Positions 1 through 11,205 of a DNA stretch of 64,000 nt are shown here, one piece after another. The position numbers and the translations under genes are program-made. Origin of the DNA: Microglena sp. YARC (lineage: Eukaryota > Chlorophyta > Chlorophyceae > Chlamydomonadales > Chlamydomonadaceae); NCBI GenBank assembly GCA_022414725.1, contig CM039462.1, positions 120,123,479 to 120,187,478 of the forward strand. The letters are read 5' to 3'. The notes beneath the pieces are model-generated. The model was not told the origin of the DNA and made no database searches. It saw nothing but the letters and a program-made list of their open reading frames with translations. Each line of letters opens with the position of its first letter. Within the stretch, counting starts at the first letter, position 1.

Positions 1-760
1 GGGCTCGTATTGACACCACTGCCGCATAATCTCTACTTAACTACTAACCCCATACGTGAATCCTAATTTATGAGGGGGCTGGGAGACAGGAAGCACGCAC
101 TGCCTGTTGGATTAATAAATTGTCGTACTTGGAAAGGGGAGACAACGACAGAGAAGCAAGAGCAACATTGAATTCCGAGGGGACTAGTTACAATGGGAAA
201 TTGAGCCACCTATGAGATATAATCCTAAACAGAAACGATGGACAAGTTAGCCCTAACTACCCTTAATAAAGTTAAGGGCGGGGAGGACTGACTGACGTGT
301 GTTGATGACCAGAAAGGTCACCTTTTTGTACGTAGTTCGTCTTTACTACCGTAACGCCATAACTTAAACCTAATTTGAAACAAAAATATTCACACGTGAT
401 CCTAGTCAAAGAAACCATTATATTTCATATTGACAACATGGAATATATTCACCTCACTCGGGTGGGTCTAATAATAAATTAGCACACACGAACAAAATTC
501 AGTCACGACTACAACTATTGAGAGGGAAAAAAACCTTGAATCCCAATGATAAGCCCCTATGGCAAACCACCAATTTATTAGGACTCAAGGAAAAACCTCG
601 GATCAGGGTGATTTTTGACTATCAACTTTATGGTAACCAAGTAAGGGCAATCATGACCTCTAATAGGGCAACGACTGCTTAGCCCTTTAACTTGGACCTG
701 ACCGTCTACTAAGTGACTGAATCATATGATACAAAATTGGTAACATATGCGTTAAACACA

Positions 761-1640
761 TTAAAAAACACCCCAAAAGATGTCAGCGTAGTCCTCGGAA
801 GAGGTAGCTCCGAATGTCTTGCTCCCTAGCTTGCGGGAGTACACGGCACAGTGTACCACCTCGGTCGGCCTGACGTACTCGACAGCCAACTTTCCACACC
901 TGCGTGCGTTGACAAAACATTGCCAGATTAAAAAACAAAAATATAAGACGATAAATAAAAACATAATCACATAAACATGTAACATATGCCATAATATGCA
1001 TAAACATCCTCTGTATTAATCATAAGCATAAACATATAACATAAGCATATAACATAAACATAAGCATAAACATAACATAAACATAAGCATATAACATAAG
1101 CATATAACATAAACATAAGCATAAACATATAACATAAGCATATAACACTATAACATATGCATACACATCTATATAACACAAGCATAAACATAAATAACAT
1201 AAGCATAAACATAAAACATAAGCATAAACATATAACATAAGCATATAACATAAACATAAGCATATTAACATAAGCATAAATATATAACATATGCATGAAA
1301 ACATTTAACACAAGCATAAACATATAACATAAGCATACACATATAACATATGCATAAACATAAGCATAAACATAAGCATATAACATAAACATATAACATA
1401 AGCATATAACATGAACATAAAACACATAAACATTAAAAAACATAAACATAAGACGATAAAAAGCACATATAACATGAACAAACATAAATATACTTACAAT
1501 CGTAAGTTCATAACTCCGTGCATGTAGCCAGGGGGGCTGACGTAGATTCGCCCAGGGGTACATGAGCTTGGTGAAACACGCAAGGTGTTCCCTCGCTCGC
1601 AATTACCACATGTGTCCGCCAAGAAGGCTCCAGGGTATGG
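761..1640 (-). pseudogene. Two-exon fragment of an unrecognised spliced gene
   Basis: On the minus strand an upstream exon (about 1640 to 1498) ends at the donor GTAAGT in phase 2, and a second exon (899 to 761) follows the acceptor GCACGCAG. Joined, the frame runs through a CGNCERGN segment, a PPGYMHGVMNLR segment, CGKLAVEYVRPTEVVHCAVY and SSEDYADIFWGVF, then TAA. The matching phase across the intron supports real exons. No family is recognised; the only motif seen is a CxxC pair. The 5' side runs into GGGA minisatellite, so the start is not visible. The intron (900-1497) is almost entirely an AT-rich minisatellite. A damaged mirror copy lies at 44533-45340. Confidence 0.5.
960..1490. repeat. 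AT-rich minisatellite (CATAAGCATATAACATAAA-like), intronic
   Basis: Irregular tandem units of 6 to 22 bp built from CATAAG, CATATAA and CATAAACAT fill the intron between the two exons described at 761-1640. Open frames across it encode only repetitive hydrophobic Cys/Leu/Tyr/Met/Phe strings and are not genes. The mirror copy is at 44690-45165. Confidence 0.9.
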
Positions 1641-3275
1641 ATGTAAGGAGGGGGGGGGGGGGGGGTGTGGATACGGGTGGAGGGAGGGACGAGGTGGTTG
1701 TGTGGGATAAATTGAGGGAGACATGGAGGGGGGATGATTGAGGGAGTGAGGGGAGCGAGGGGGAGGGGGAGGGAGGAGGGAGGAGGTAAGGAGGGAGGGA
1801 GGGAGTTGTGTGTTGGGGGGGGATGGATGGCATGGACGGATGGATAGTGTAGGATAAATGTAGGGAGACATTGAGGAGGGATGATGGAGGGAGGGAGGGA
1901 GGGAGGGAGGGGGACGGGGGAGGGGGGGGAGGGGAGGGAGGGAGGGAGGGAGAGAGGGAGGGAGGGGGAGGGAGGGAGGAGGGAGGGAGGGAGGGAGGGA
2001 GTTGTGTGTTGTGTGGATGGATGGATGGATGGGATGGAGGGATGGGACTTGTGTATGGGGGGGATGGATGGATGGAGGGAGGGATTGTGTAGGATAAATT
2101 TAGGGAGACATTCAGGGAGGGATGATGGATGGGGGATGGAGGGGCGAGGGGAGCGGGGGGGGGGGGGGAGATACGGGGAGAGGGGGGGGGCTATGTGTGG
2201 GCGTGGGTGGAGGTAGGCAGGAGGGTTGGGGGTTTAGGGTTTAGGTTCGGATGGATGGATGAAATGGATGGAAGGGAAGGAGGGAAGGAGGGGAGGGAGT
2301 TGTGTGTGTGAAGGGGGGAGGAGGTAGGAGGCAGGAGGGAGGAGGGATAGAGGTACTGTGTGTTGTTGGTGTGGGTGAGTTATGTGTGTGAGTGTGGGGT
2401 GGAAGGAAGAAGGGAGGGAGGATGTAAGGAGGGGGGGGGGGGGGGGGATGTGTGGGTAAGGGAGAGGGAGGGAGCGGTTGTTTGTTGTAAGTAATAAATT
2501 GAGGGAGAATTGAGGGGGGATGATGGAGAGAGGGAGAGGGAGAGGAGGGGAGGGAGGGTGGGAGAGGGAGAGGGGGAGGAAGGGAGGAGTTGTGTGTTTG
2601 GGGGGGATGGCTTATGGATGGATAGATGGAGGGATGGAGGGATGGAAGGATTGTGTAGATAAATGTAGTGAGACATTGAGGGAGGGATGATGGAATGGAT
2701 GGAGGGAGGGAGGGGGGGGGACGGGGGAGGGGGGAGGGAGGAAGGGAGTTGGTCGAGTGTTGTGGGATTGATGATGGGAGGGATGGATAGATGGATGGAT
2801 GGAACGGGGGGGGGGGGGGGGGGGCTATGTGTGGTGTGGGTGGAGGGAGGGGAGGGGGTTCTGTGGGTTTATGGTTTATGGTTTTGGATGGATGGATGGA
2901 TGGAGGGATTGTGTAGGATAAATGTAGGGAGACATTAAGATAGGGATGATGGATGAATGGATGGAGGGGGGAAGGGAGGGAGATAGTTGTGTGTGGGGGG
3001 CGGGGGATGGATGGATGGACGGGACGGACGGACGGACGGATGGAGGAGAGGGAGGGAGGGGAGCTTGTGTTTGCGGGGGGGGGATGGATGGATGGATGGA
3101 TGGATGGATGGATGGAGGGGGGGGGGGCGGGGGGGGGGGGCTATGTGTGGGTGTGGGGAGGAGGGAGGGGGGTTGTGGGGGTTTAGGGTTCAGGGTTTGA
3201 GTGGATGGATGGATGGATGGATGGATGGATGGATGGATGGATGGATGGATGGATGGATGGATTTTAATGATGGGA
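1640..3275. repeat. GGGA/GGAT purine-rich minisatellite
   Basis: Long runs of GGGA, GGAT and poly(G) with recurring anchor phrases such as AGGATAAATGTAGGGAGACA spaced 230 to 600 bp apart, showing a larger repeat containing the short units. The last part (3190-3260) is a pure GGAT tetranucleotide run. Short telomere-like TTTAGGG strings occur near 2229-2250 and 3179-3200. Frames across it (Gly/Arg/Glu or Asp-Gly-Trp-Met) are repeat artefacts. Confidence 0.9.
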
Positions 3276-3480
3276 TGGTTAACTACATACGTACCTACCT
3301 ACCTACATACCTGCCTGGCCTATCTACATAACTAACTACCTTGCTTCCCTGTATCCTATGTACCAAACTACAACCTACCATCCTACATGCCTACTTGCTT
3401 GTTCTACCGGCCGGCCAGCCTGCCTACATTCACCTACCTGCCTACTACTAAAAAAACATACCTACCCACCTAATTACCCG
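3276..3480. repeat. CCTA-type tetranucleotide-rich tract
   Basis: Degenerate ACCTACCTAC units interrupted by other short words. The same composition returns at 4250-4660, so the 3505-4245 tandem array sits inside a larger CCTA-rich tract. No gene is seen. Confidence 0.8.
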
Positions 3481-3504
3481 CAAATCCAACATGATCTAGT
3501 AAGA

Positions 3505-4245
3505 AATAAAGTTAAGGCATTATAGGCTTTAAGTGATAAGTTTTTAAGGCATTATAGGCCTTTTGGTGATTTCATTTTTGGATTTACACAATTAAGTTTT
3601 AAGGCATTATAGGCCTTTCAGTGATAAGTTTTAAGAGGCATTATAGGCTTTTTGGTGATTTCATTTGGATTACACAAATAAGTTTCAGGCATTATAGGCT
3701 TAAGTGATAAGTTTAAGGCATTATAGGCCTTTTGGTGATTTCATTTGGAGTACACAAATAAGTTTTCAAGGCATTTTAGGCCTTTAAGTGATAAGTTTTA
3801 AGGCATTATAGGCCTTTTGGTGATTTCATTTGGATTACACAAATAAGTTTTCAGGCATTTTTAGGCCTTTAAGTGATAAGTTTTTAAGGCATTATAGGCC
3901 TTTTGGTGATTTCATTTGGAGTACACAAATAAGTTTTAAGGCATTTTAGGCCTTTAAGTGATAAGTTTTTGAGGCATTATAGGCCTTTTTGGTGATTTCC
4001 ATTTGGAGTACACAAATAAGTTTTCAGGCATTTTAGGCCTTTAAGTGATAAGTTTTAAGGCATTATAGGCCTTTTTGTGTAATTTCATTTGGAGTACACA
4101 AATAAGTTTTAAGGCATTTTAGGCCTTTAAAGTGATAAGTTTTGAGAATTTTAGGCCTTTAAGGTGGATTTTGTGTCGGATCACAGGATCAAGTTGCAAA
4201 TAAGTTTTAAGGCATTTTAGGCCTTTTGGTGATTTCATTTGGATT
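3505..4245. repeat. Tandem array with AAGGCATTATAGGCCTTT core
   Basis: About nine copies of a composite unit of roughly 80 bp. Each has two half-units sharing the near-palindromic core AAGGCATTATAGGCCTTT. One half-unit is followed by TGGTGATTTCATTTGGA and ACACAAATAAG, the other by AAGTGATAAG. AT-rich, no coding potential. A satellite or minisatellite; its function is unknown. Confidence 0.9.
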
Positions 4246-4249
4246 ACAT

Positions 4250-4660
4250 ACTAAACCCTACAAACTACTTACCAACCTACCTACCAGCCAGCCGGGCCTA
4301 CCTACCTAGTAGTAACAAACCTACCTACCTACCTACCTAGTACCTCCCTACCTACCTACTTACCTAAATACCACCCACTTACCTATTACATACCTAGGTG
4401 CATACCCCCCACCATACATAACTACCTACATTACTAAAACCCTACAAACCTACTCACCAACCTACCTACTAGCCAGCAGGCCTACAAACCTACCTAGTAC
4501 CCACCTACCTACCTTCTTACCTAAATACCCACCCCACTTACCTAACTTCCTATCTGACTACTAACAACACATACAACCTATCAACCTAACTACCTACTTT
4601 CCCACCCACCCACCTATCTAACTTTCTACCAGACTACTAACACACCAACCTACCAACCTT
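4250..4660. repeat. CCTA-type tract continuing after the array
   Basis: ACCTACCTACC runs with an approximate internal duplication of about 190 bp (4258-4330 resembles 4435-4510, both containing CCTACAAAC and CCAGCC). No coding potential is seen. Confidence 0.75.
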
Positions 4661-5880
4661 ACTTAACAAAAACCCACCTTTTGCATTGCGATACGTAATT
4701 CGTGGCCCGCTGCTTGCAACTTCTGAAAGACCAAGTGCTTGCTCTCCTCAGGCAGTTACCTTGCACAGCATCCCTTGCCCAACACACAGAAGACAAAGCT
4801 TGCTTATGCACGTGATTTAGCATCACGGTGTCCAGGTTGTTACACAAAGGGTGTCCCCCATCTGCATGTCATGCTTCCAAAAGCGAGCTGTTGGTATGAC
4901 CTGATGAGCGAGGTTCAGCCATCCTGTGCAACAAAAATAAAATAGGAGCAGCATTACAAGAGGATTCATGTTGAATGGCGTTGCTCCTCACTACAATGTG
5001 CAAAAGTAGGCGCACTTAGGTTCGGTGGGAGATTACCAATCCTCGACCAAACGAACATTCACCACACCCATATTGACCCACGGCAGACAAGCTCCCTACC
5101 ATGGTCGTTGGAGGGCGGAGCCAAGGAAGACATAGCTAGCCTCATGCTCTCTGACCCTAGCTTATGAGAAGAGCAATATTGGCCTGACTGCTAGCGAGAA
5201 GAATAAGCTTGCCCAGAGACGCTTCCGGTGAAACCAACCACGCCGCAACACCACCAGAACCCGCAAACAACCACCCTACATTTGAGTCACGTAGTCCCGC
5301 CAGTGGTGATGTGAGGTTTCAGCGGCAAAACCGCAACAGCAGCAGCCGTATCAACCGGCACAGTGAAATTTGAGAACGAAATTAAGAGGGAACCACGAAT
5401 GCGAGGAACAATGAAGAGCTGCGGGAGCTTGAATGGAATGGAAAGAACGCTTTGTTGGAATGGAAGAAAGCAGGCTTTTGGAAGATGATCGATTTTCAGG
5501 TCAGAATCATCGTGATCGTGGCCACCGGCCGTAGTACCTGAGCGATTTGATGTACTCCATGGCTTGTCCTAAAACCAAGTCCGAACCACCATTCCCGCCT
5601 TGTTCGAATTCGAATTCGAAGCCCCCCATCTGTCGAAGGGCGACAAATGAGAACGCCCCATCTGTCGAAGGGCGACAAATGAAAAAAACGTAACACAAGC
5701 ATTCGCTTGCATTGACGCATTTTTCCTCTTGCGAGGCTCTTGGAGACATGTCTTGCACAAGTGGTGTATCAATCACTGCTTGCCGCTCTTGTATTCGACT
5801 TGTTTCAAGCCACAAGAGCTTTCAAGAGGTTTAGCTTATTTAAGAGGGGGAAACACAGAGGCGCAAACTTACCGACGAGT
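4661..5880. other. Unassigned sequence with scattered repeat pieces
   Basis: No gene can be supported. Bases 5025-5115 match a dispersed repeat also found at 23085-23160 (+) and 28150-28250 (-). A 27-bp phrase beginning CCCCATCTGTCGAAGGGCGA is duplicated at about 5623 and 5656. From 5740 the sequence is rich in CAAGAGG/CTTGTTTCAA words like those at 48280-48620. It then meets the hairpin array at ACTTACCGACG, the same phrase that precedes the array at 48640. Confidence 0.5.
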
Positions 5881-7206
5881 GTTTTCGAAATTCCTCCCGT
5901 ACGGAATGGGAGCCCCACCGCGTGGGGGTGGGGGCTCCCATTCGCGGACGGGAGAAAAAGGAATTTCGGAACACTGAGGGTGAGATGAAAGGGGGAGGGG
6001 TGTCTGCTCCCCCACGCGTTACGGGAGGGCTGTGCATGCACTGGGGGGTGGAGTGTGGGGTTGGGGGGCTCCCCTTCGGCGTACAGAGGACTGTGCATGC
6101 ACTGGGTGTATTGGGTGGGGGTGGGTTGGGGGGTGGGGGGCTCCCATTCGCGTACGGGAGGAATTTCGAAACACTGAGGTGAGAGATGAATGGGGGAGGG
6201 GTGTCTGCTTTTGGCCCCCACGCGTACGGGAGGGCTGTGCATGCACTGGGGAAATGTATTGTGTGGATGTTCGGGGTGGGGGGCTCCTTTCGCGTACAAG
6301 AGGACTGTGCATGCACTGGGAAGTCTATTGGGTGGTGGTGGGTGTGTGTGTGTGGGGTGGGGGGGGTCTCCCATTCGCGTATGGGAGGAATTTCGAAAAA
6401 GCACTGAGGGTGAGATGAAAGGGGGAGGGGTGTCTGCTCCCCCACACGTACGGGAGGGCTGCATGCACTGGGGGTGGGTGTTTGGGTGGGGGGCCCCCTT
6501 CGCGTAACGGGAGGGACTGTGCATGCAATGGGGTGTGTTGGGTGGGTGTGTTTTTTTTTTGGGGGGGGGGGGGGGGGCTCCCATTCGCGTACGGGGAGGA
6601 ATTTCGAAATACACCGAGGGTGAGATGAAGGAGGAGGGGTGTCTTGCTCCCCCACGCGTACGGGAGGGTGTGCATGCACTGGGTGTATTGTGTGGGTGTT
6701 GGGGTGGGGGGGGCTCCCCTTCGCGTACGGGAGGACTGTGCATGCACTGGGGTGTATTGGGTGTGGTCTGTGTGTGTGTGGTGGGGGGGGGAGGGGTCTC
6801 CCATTCGCGTACGGGAGGAATTTCGAAACACTGTGGGTGAGATGAAGGGGGAAGGGTATCTGCTCCCCCACGCGTACGGGAGGGATGTGCATGCACTGGG
6901 GGTGGGTGTTGGGTGGGGGGCTCCCTTTTGCGTACGGGAGGACTATGCATGCACTTCATCTCACCCTCAGTGTTTTCGAAATTCCTCCCGTACGCGAATG
7001 GGAGCCCCCCCCACCCCAACCCCCACCCCACCCCAAACACCCCAGTGCATGCACAGTCCTCCGTACGCGAAGGGGAGCCCCCCACCCCACACCCACCCCC
7101 CAGTGCATGCACAGCCCTCCGTACGCGTGGGGGAGCAGACACCCCCCCCTTCATCTCACCACAGTGTTTTCGAAATTCCTCCCGTACGCGAATGGGAGCC
7201 CCCGCC
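5881..7206. repeat. Hairpin-motif tandem array 1, with an orientation switch
   Basis: Tandem units of about 60-80 bp. Each contains a hairpin-forming core such as CTCCCGTACGCGAAGGGGAG or CTCCCATTCGCGTACGGGAG, separated by G/T- or C/A-rich spacers and a TGCATGCA palindrome. Units read in one orientation up to about 6954 and flip at 6955. It opens with an imperfect inverted repeat at 5893-5967. In the intact right-hand unit the equivalent array is an intron (56747-58645). Proline/arginine-rich open frames through it are artefacts of repeat length and composition. Confidence 0.92.
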
Positions 7207-8460
7207 ACATGTCCTACATGACGTGGCACAATACTTGGGTAAGCATAATATCGTACGACATACGTAAAATAAAAGAAGATTCATTTCATACAATCGACTA
7301 AAGAAACTAGGAATAATCGAGTTGAATGCATTGCCGATTCGCGATTCGCGGTCGTCAATCTCCGAATCTGCATGGACAAGCTTCACCACCGCACGAGGTC
7401 GCAATCGGTAACGTTGTCAAGCTCGCAACCCCTAGCGCGACCATTGAAGTGTATGGCGGACAGTTGTGAAATAAAGATGAGTTCGAAATGAACTCACATT
7501 GCACGGAGATCTTTCGGCATGGCTTCATTGGCAGCGTCCTGGGTTGCATCGCCCTCGTCCTGAACCGGGTGTCCATTGCCAGCCTCCCGATTGTTGCCTC
7601 CTCGCTTAGCCTCCTCTCGCTTCGCATCCTCCTGTCGCTTCCTCCTCTTACTCGCAGAACCTGTTGGCAATTCACGATTGCGGAAGTAAGGAATGGTGAA
7701 GGAGAACGAAAAGGAAAGATCGCCGTCAGAGCAATGATATTCAAAAGCGCAGTACGTTGTGTAGCGCAACGATATTCAAACCTGCAGTACATGTCGCTCC
7801 GTACAGGTTTGTTTCAAAAGCTCGACCTGTCGCACTCAATACGGTATGATCAAACATTCACTCACTGCTGTCAGGTGCCTGCTTCTCTCTCTGCCTTGTT
7901 CCCTCCTGCCTGGGCTGAAACTCTCGAAACCTGGAGTTAGCGTGGATTCGCGCGATGCTCGGATACTCAGTCTCGTTTCATCGAGCTGTCTCGCTGGGAG
8001 GACGCCTGTGCGCAGTTTGCACAGGTTCACCGCGATCCTGCAACCACCATTTTTGCATTGCGGCGGTGTAGTTGTGCGGAGTGCGGAAATCGCCTACGGG
8101 CATGTGGTTCTTGAATGCATGTCTTCAGCCTGTTCGGACGTGCAATCATCGGAGGGGTAAGTTGTAGCCAGAAAGCTTCGGACCCACACATCGGTTTGCA
8201 AGTTCCAGAAAACCGATACCAGGATGTGTGCGTCACAATAGTTTTGGCACTGGCGCCTCCTAATAGCACCTCGCGAGACCTAGTTCCTACGACCCTGCTT
8301 GTTCCACTGTTGAATGCCTTCGTCACATTCGGGCGTCCCGTCTCCGTACATCTTGGCATCGATGGTGCCATTTGAGTAGAAGCTGCGTCCAATAAATAGG
8401 ACAGGGTAGTCATTTGTTCGAATTGAATTAAATAATTAGACTCACTCTTACATTGTATGT
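7207..8460 (-). pseudogene. Segment U, broken copy: 5' exons of the ParB-methyltransferase gene
   Basis: About 1.25 kb, closely similar to 58363-59605 in the same orientation. On the minus strand an ATG-starting exon near 8380 encodes the same protein as the exon at 59559 but with frameshifts, for example after MTTLSY. Downstream the exon at 7660-7498 encodes a basic stretch (SKRRKRQEDAKREEAKR, a likely bipartite nuclear localisation signal) and ends AT|GTGAGT. In this copy no ParB or methyltransferase exon follows; the array at 5881-7206 and unrelated sequence take their place. It is therefore a truncated relic of the gene seen complete at 53950-59559. No known family is recognised for the U protein itself. 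Confidence 0.65.
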
Positions 8461-11048
8461 AAATTCCTCCCGTACGCGAATGGGAGCCCCCCACCCCCCA
8501 CACCCACACAATACACCCCAGTGCATGCGCATTCCTCCCGTACGCAAAAGGGGAGCCCATCACCCGACACCCACCCCCAGTGCATGCAACAGCCCTCCCG
8601 TACGCGTGGGGGAGCAGACCCCCCCCCCCCTTCATCTCACCCTCATTGCTTCGAAATTCCTCCCGTACGCGTATGGGAGCCCCCACCCCAAACACCCACC
8701 CAATTCACCCCCAGTGCATGCACAGCCCTCCCGTACGCGAAGGGGAGCCCGCCACCCCACACCCACCCCCCAGTGCATGCACAGCCCTCCCGTACGCGAA
8801 GGGGAGCCCGCCACCCCACACCCACCCCCAGTGCATGCGCAGTCCTCCCGTACGCGAATGGGAGCCCGCCACCCCACACACACCCCCCCCTTCATCTCAC
8901 CCTCATTGCTTCGAAATTCCTCCCGTACGCGTATGGGAGCCCCCCACCCCCAAACACCCACCCAATTCACCCCAGTGCATGCACAGCCCTCCCGTACGCG
9001 AAGGGGAGCCCGCCACCCCACACCCACCCCCCAGTGCCATGCACAGCCCTCCCGTACGCGAAGGGGAGCCCGCCACCCACACCCACCCCCAGTGCATGCG
9101 CAGTCCTCCCGTACGCAAAGGGGAGCCCGCCACCCCACCCCCCCCCACCCCCCCTTCATCTCACCCTCATTGCTTCGAAATTCCTCCGTACGCGCGTATG
9201 GGAGCCCCCCACCCCCAAACACCCACCCAATTCACCCTAGTGCATGCACAGCCCTCCCGTACGCGAAGGGGAGCCCACCCCACACCCACACCCCCAGTGC
9301 ATGCACAGCCCTCCCGTACGCGAAGGGGAGCCGCCACCACACACCCACACCCAGTGCATGCGCAGTCCTCCCGTACGCGAATGGGAGCCCGCCACCCCAC
9401 ACACACCCCCCCCCTTCCTCTCACCCTCATTGCTTCGAAATTCCTCCCGTACGCGTATGGGAGCCCCCGGCCCAAACACCCACCCCAATTCACCCCAGTG
9501 CATGCGCAGTCCTCCCGTACGCGAAGGGGAGCCCGCCACCCACACACCCCCCTTCATCTCACCCTCATTGCTTTCGAAATTCCATCCCGTACGCGTATGG
9601 GAGCCCCCCAACCCCCAAAACACCATTCAACACCCCAGTGCATGCACAGCCCTCCCGTACGCGAAGGGAGCCAGCCACCACCACACCCACCCCCCAGTGC
9701 ATTCACAGCCCTCCCGTACGCGAAGGGGAGCCCGCCACCCCACACCCACCCCCCAGTGCATGCGCAGTCCTCCCGTACGCGAAGGGGAGCCCGCCCCCCC
9801 CCCCCCCCCACAACCCCCCTTCATCTCACCCTCATTGCTTCGAAATTCCTCCCGTACGCGTATGGGAGCCCCCCACCCCCAAACACCCACCCAATTCACC
9901 GAGTGCAAGCACAGCCCTCCGTACACGAGGGGAGCCCGCCACCCACACCACCCCCCAGTGCATGCACAGCCTCACCGTACGCGAAGGGGAGCCCGCCACC
10001 GCACACCCACCCCCCCAGTGCATGCGCAGTCCTCCCGTACGCGAAGGGGAGGCCCGCCACCCCACACCCCACACCCCCCCATTCATCTCACCCTCATTGC
10101 TTCGAAATTCCTCCCGTACGCGTATGGGAGCCCCCACCCCCCAAACACCCACCCAATTCACCCCAGTGCATGCACAGCCCCTCCCGTACGCGAAGGGGAG
10201 CACCCCACCCACCCCCCCAGTGCATGCACAGCCCTCCCGTACGCGAAGGGGAGCCCGCCACCCCACACCCACACCCAAGTGCATGCGCAGTCCTCAAGCC
10301 GTACGCGAAATGGGAGCCCGCACCCCACACACCTCCCCCCCCTTCATCTCACCCTCCATTGCTTCGAAATTCCTCCCCGTACGCGTATGGGAGCCCCCCA
10401 CCCCCAAACACCCACCCAATTTAACCCCAGTGCATGCGCAGTCCTCCCGTACGCGAAGGGGAGCCCGCCACCCCACACCCACCCCAGTGCATGCACAGCC
10501 CTCCCGTACGCGAAGGGGAGCCCGCCACCCCCCCCCCACCCCCCCTTCATCTCACCCTCATTGCTTCGAAATTCCTCCCGTACGCGTATGGGAGCCCCCC
10601 ACCCCCAAACACCCACCCAATTCACCCGAGTGCAAGCACAGCCCTCCCGTACGCGAAGGGGAGCCAGCCACCCCACACCCACCCCCAGTGCATGCACAGC
10701 CCTCCCGTACGCGAAGGGGAGCCGCCACCCCACACCCACCCCCAGTGCATGCGCAGTCCTCCCGTACGCGAAGGGGAGCCCGCCACCCCACACCCCACAC
10801 ACCCCCCCTTCATCTCACCCTCATTGCTTCGAAATTCCTCCCGTACGCGTTATGGGAGCCCCCACCCCAAACACCACCCCAATTCACCCCAGTGCATGCA
10901 CAGCCCTCCCGTACGCGAAGGGGAGCCCGCCACCCCACACCCACCCCCCAGTGCATGCACAGCCCTCCCGTACGCGAAGGGAGCCCGCCACCCCACACCC
11001 ACCCCCCAGTGCATGCGCAGTCCTCCCGTACGCGAAGGGGAGCCCGCC

Positions 11049-11082
<34 letters not shown>

Positions 11083-11205
11083 ACTTCATCCCACCCTCAT
11101 TGCTTCGAAATTCCTCCCGTACGCGTATGGGAGCCCCCCACCCCAAACACCCACCCCAATTCACCCCAGCGCATGCACAGCCCTCCCGTACGCGTTGGGG
11201 AGCGT
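8461..11205. repeat. Hairpin-motif tandem array 2, higher-order organised
   Basis: The longest array. Four subunit types recur in order: one starting TTCGAAATTCCTCCCGTACG with a GTATGGGAG right arm; one or two with TGCATGCACAGCCCTCCCG and a GAAGGGGAG right arm; one with TGCATGCGCAGTCCTCCCG; then a spacer ending TTCATCTCACCCTCATTGC. Higher-order units of about 140-265 bp begin near 8645, 8905, 9170, 9430, 9570, 9833, 10098, 10362, 10560, 10825 and 11098. Each subunit can form a stem CTCCC/GGGAG. Proline-rich frames reaching about 920 codons here are spurious. It lies directly upstream of segment U on the minus strand. Confidence 0.93.

Larger units (their letters stand above)
1..2433. repeat. 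Left arm of large inverted repeat (partner 43719-46085)
   Basis: Reading this arm on the minus strand gives the same order of blocks as 43719-46085 on the plus strand: GGGA-rich minisatellite, exon, AT-rich minisatellite intron, exon, then about 760 bp of non-coding flank. Anchors that match include base 1 onward against 46085 backward, the exon at 761-899 against 45200 onward, 1498-1640 against 44520-44656, and 2390-2433 against 43719-43760. The arms differ by many small indels, mainly in homopolymers. The arm on the far side ends at the N gap, so the true length is unknown. It may be a segmental inverted duplication or two copies of one mobile element in opposite orientation. Confidence 0.85.

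Noticed and set aside
967..1602. Hydrophobic Cys/Leu/Tyr/Met open frames resembling membrane proteins (also 44546-45241)
   Set aside because: Translations of an AT-rich minisatellite lying in an intron.
1871..3331. Gly/Arg- and Asp-Gly-Trp-Met-rich frames
   Set aside because: Pure GGGA/GGAT repeat translation without codon structure.
8461..11205. CRISPR array
   Set aside because: The repeated core and regular spacing caught attention, but the spacers are themselves repeated, units form higher-order blocks, there are no cas genes, and the DNA is clearly eukaryotic.
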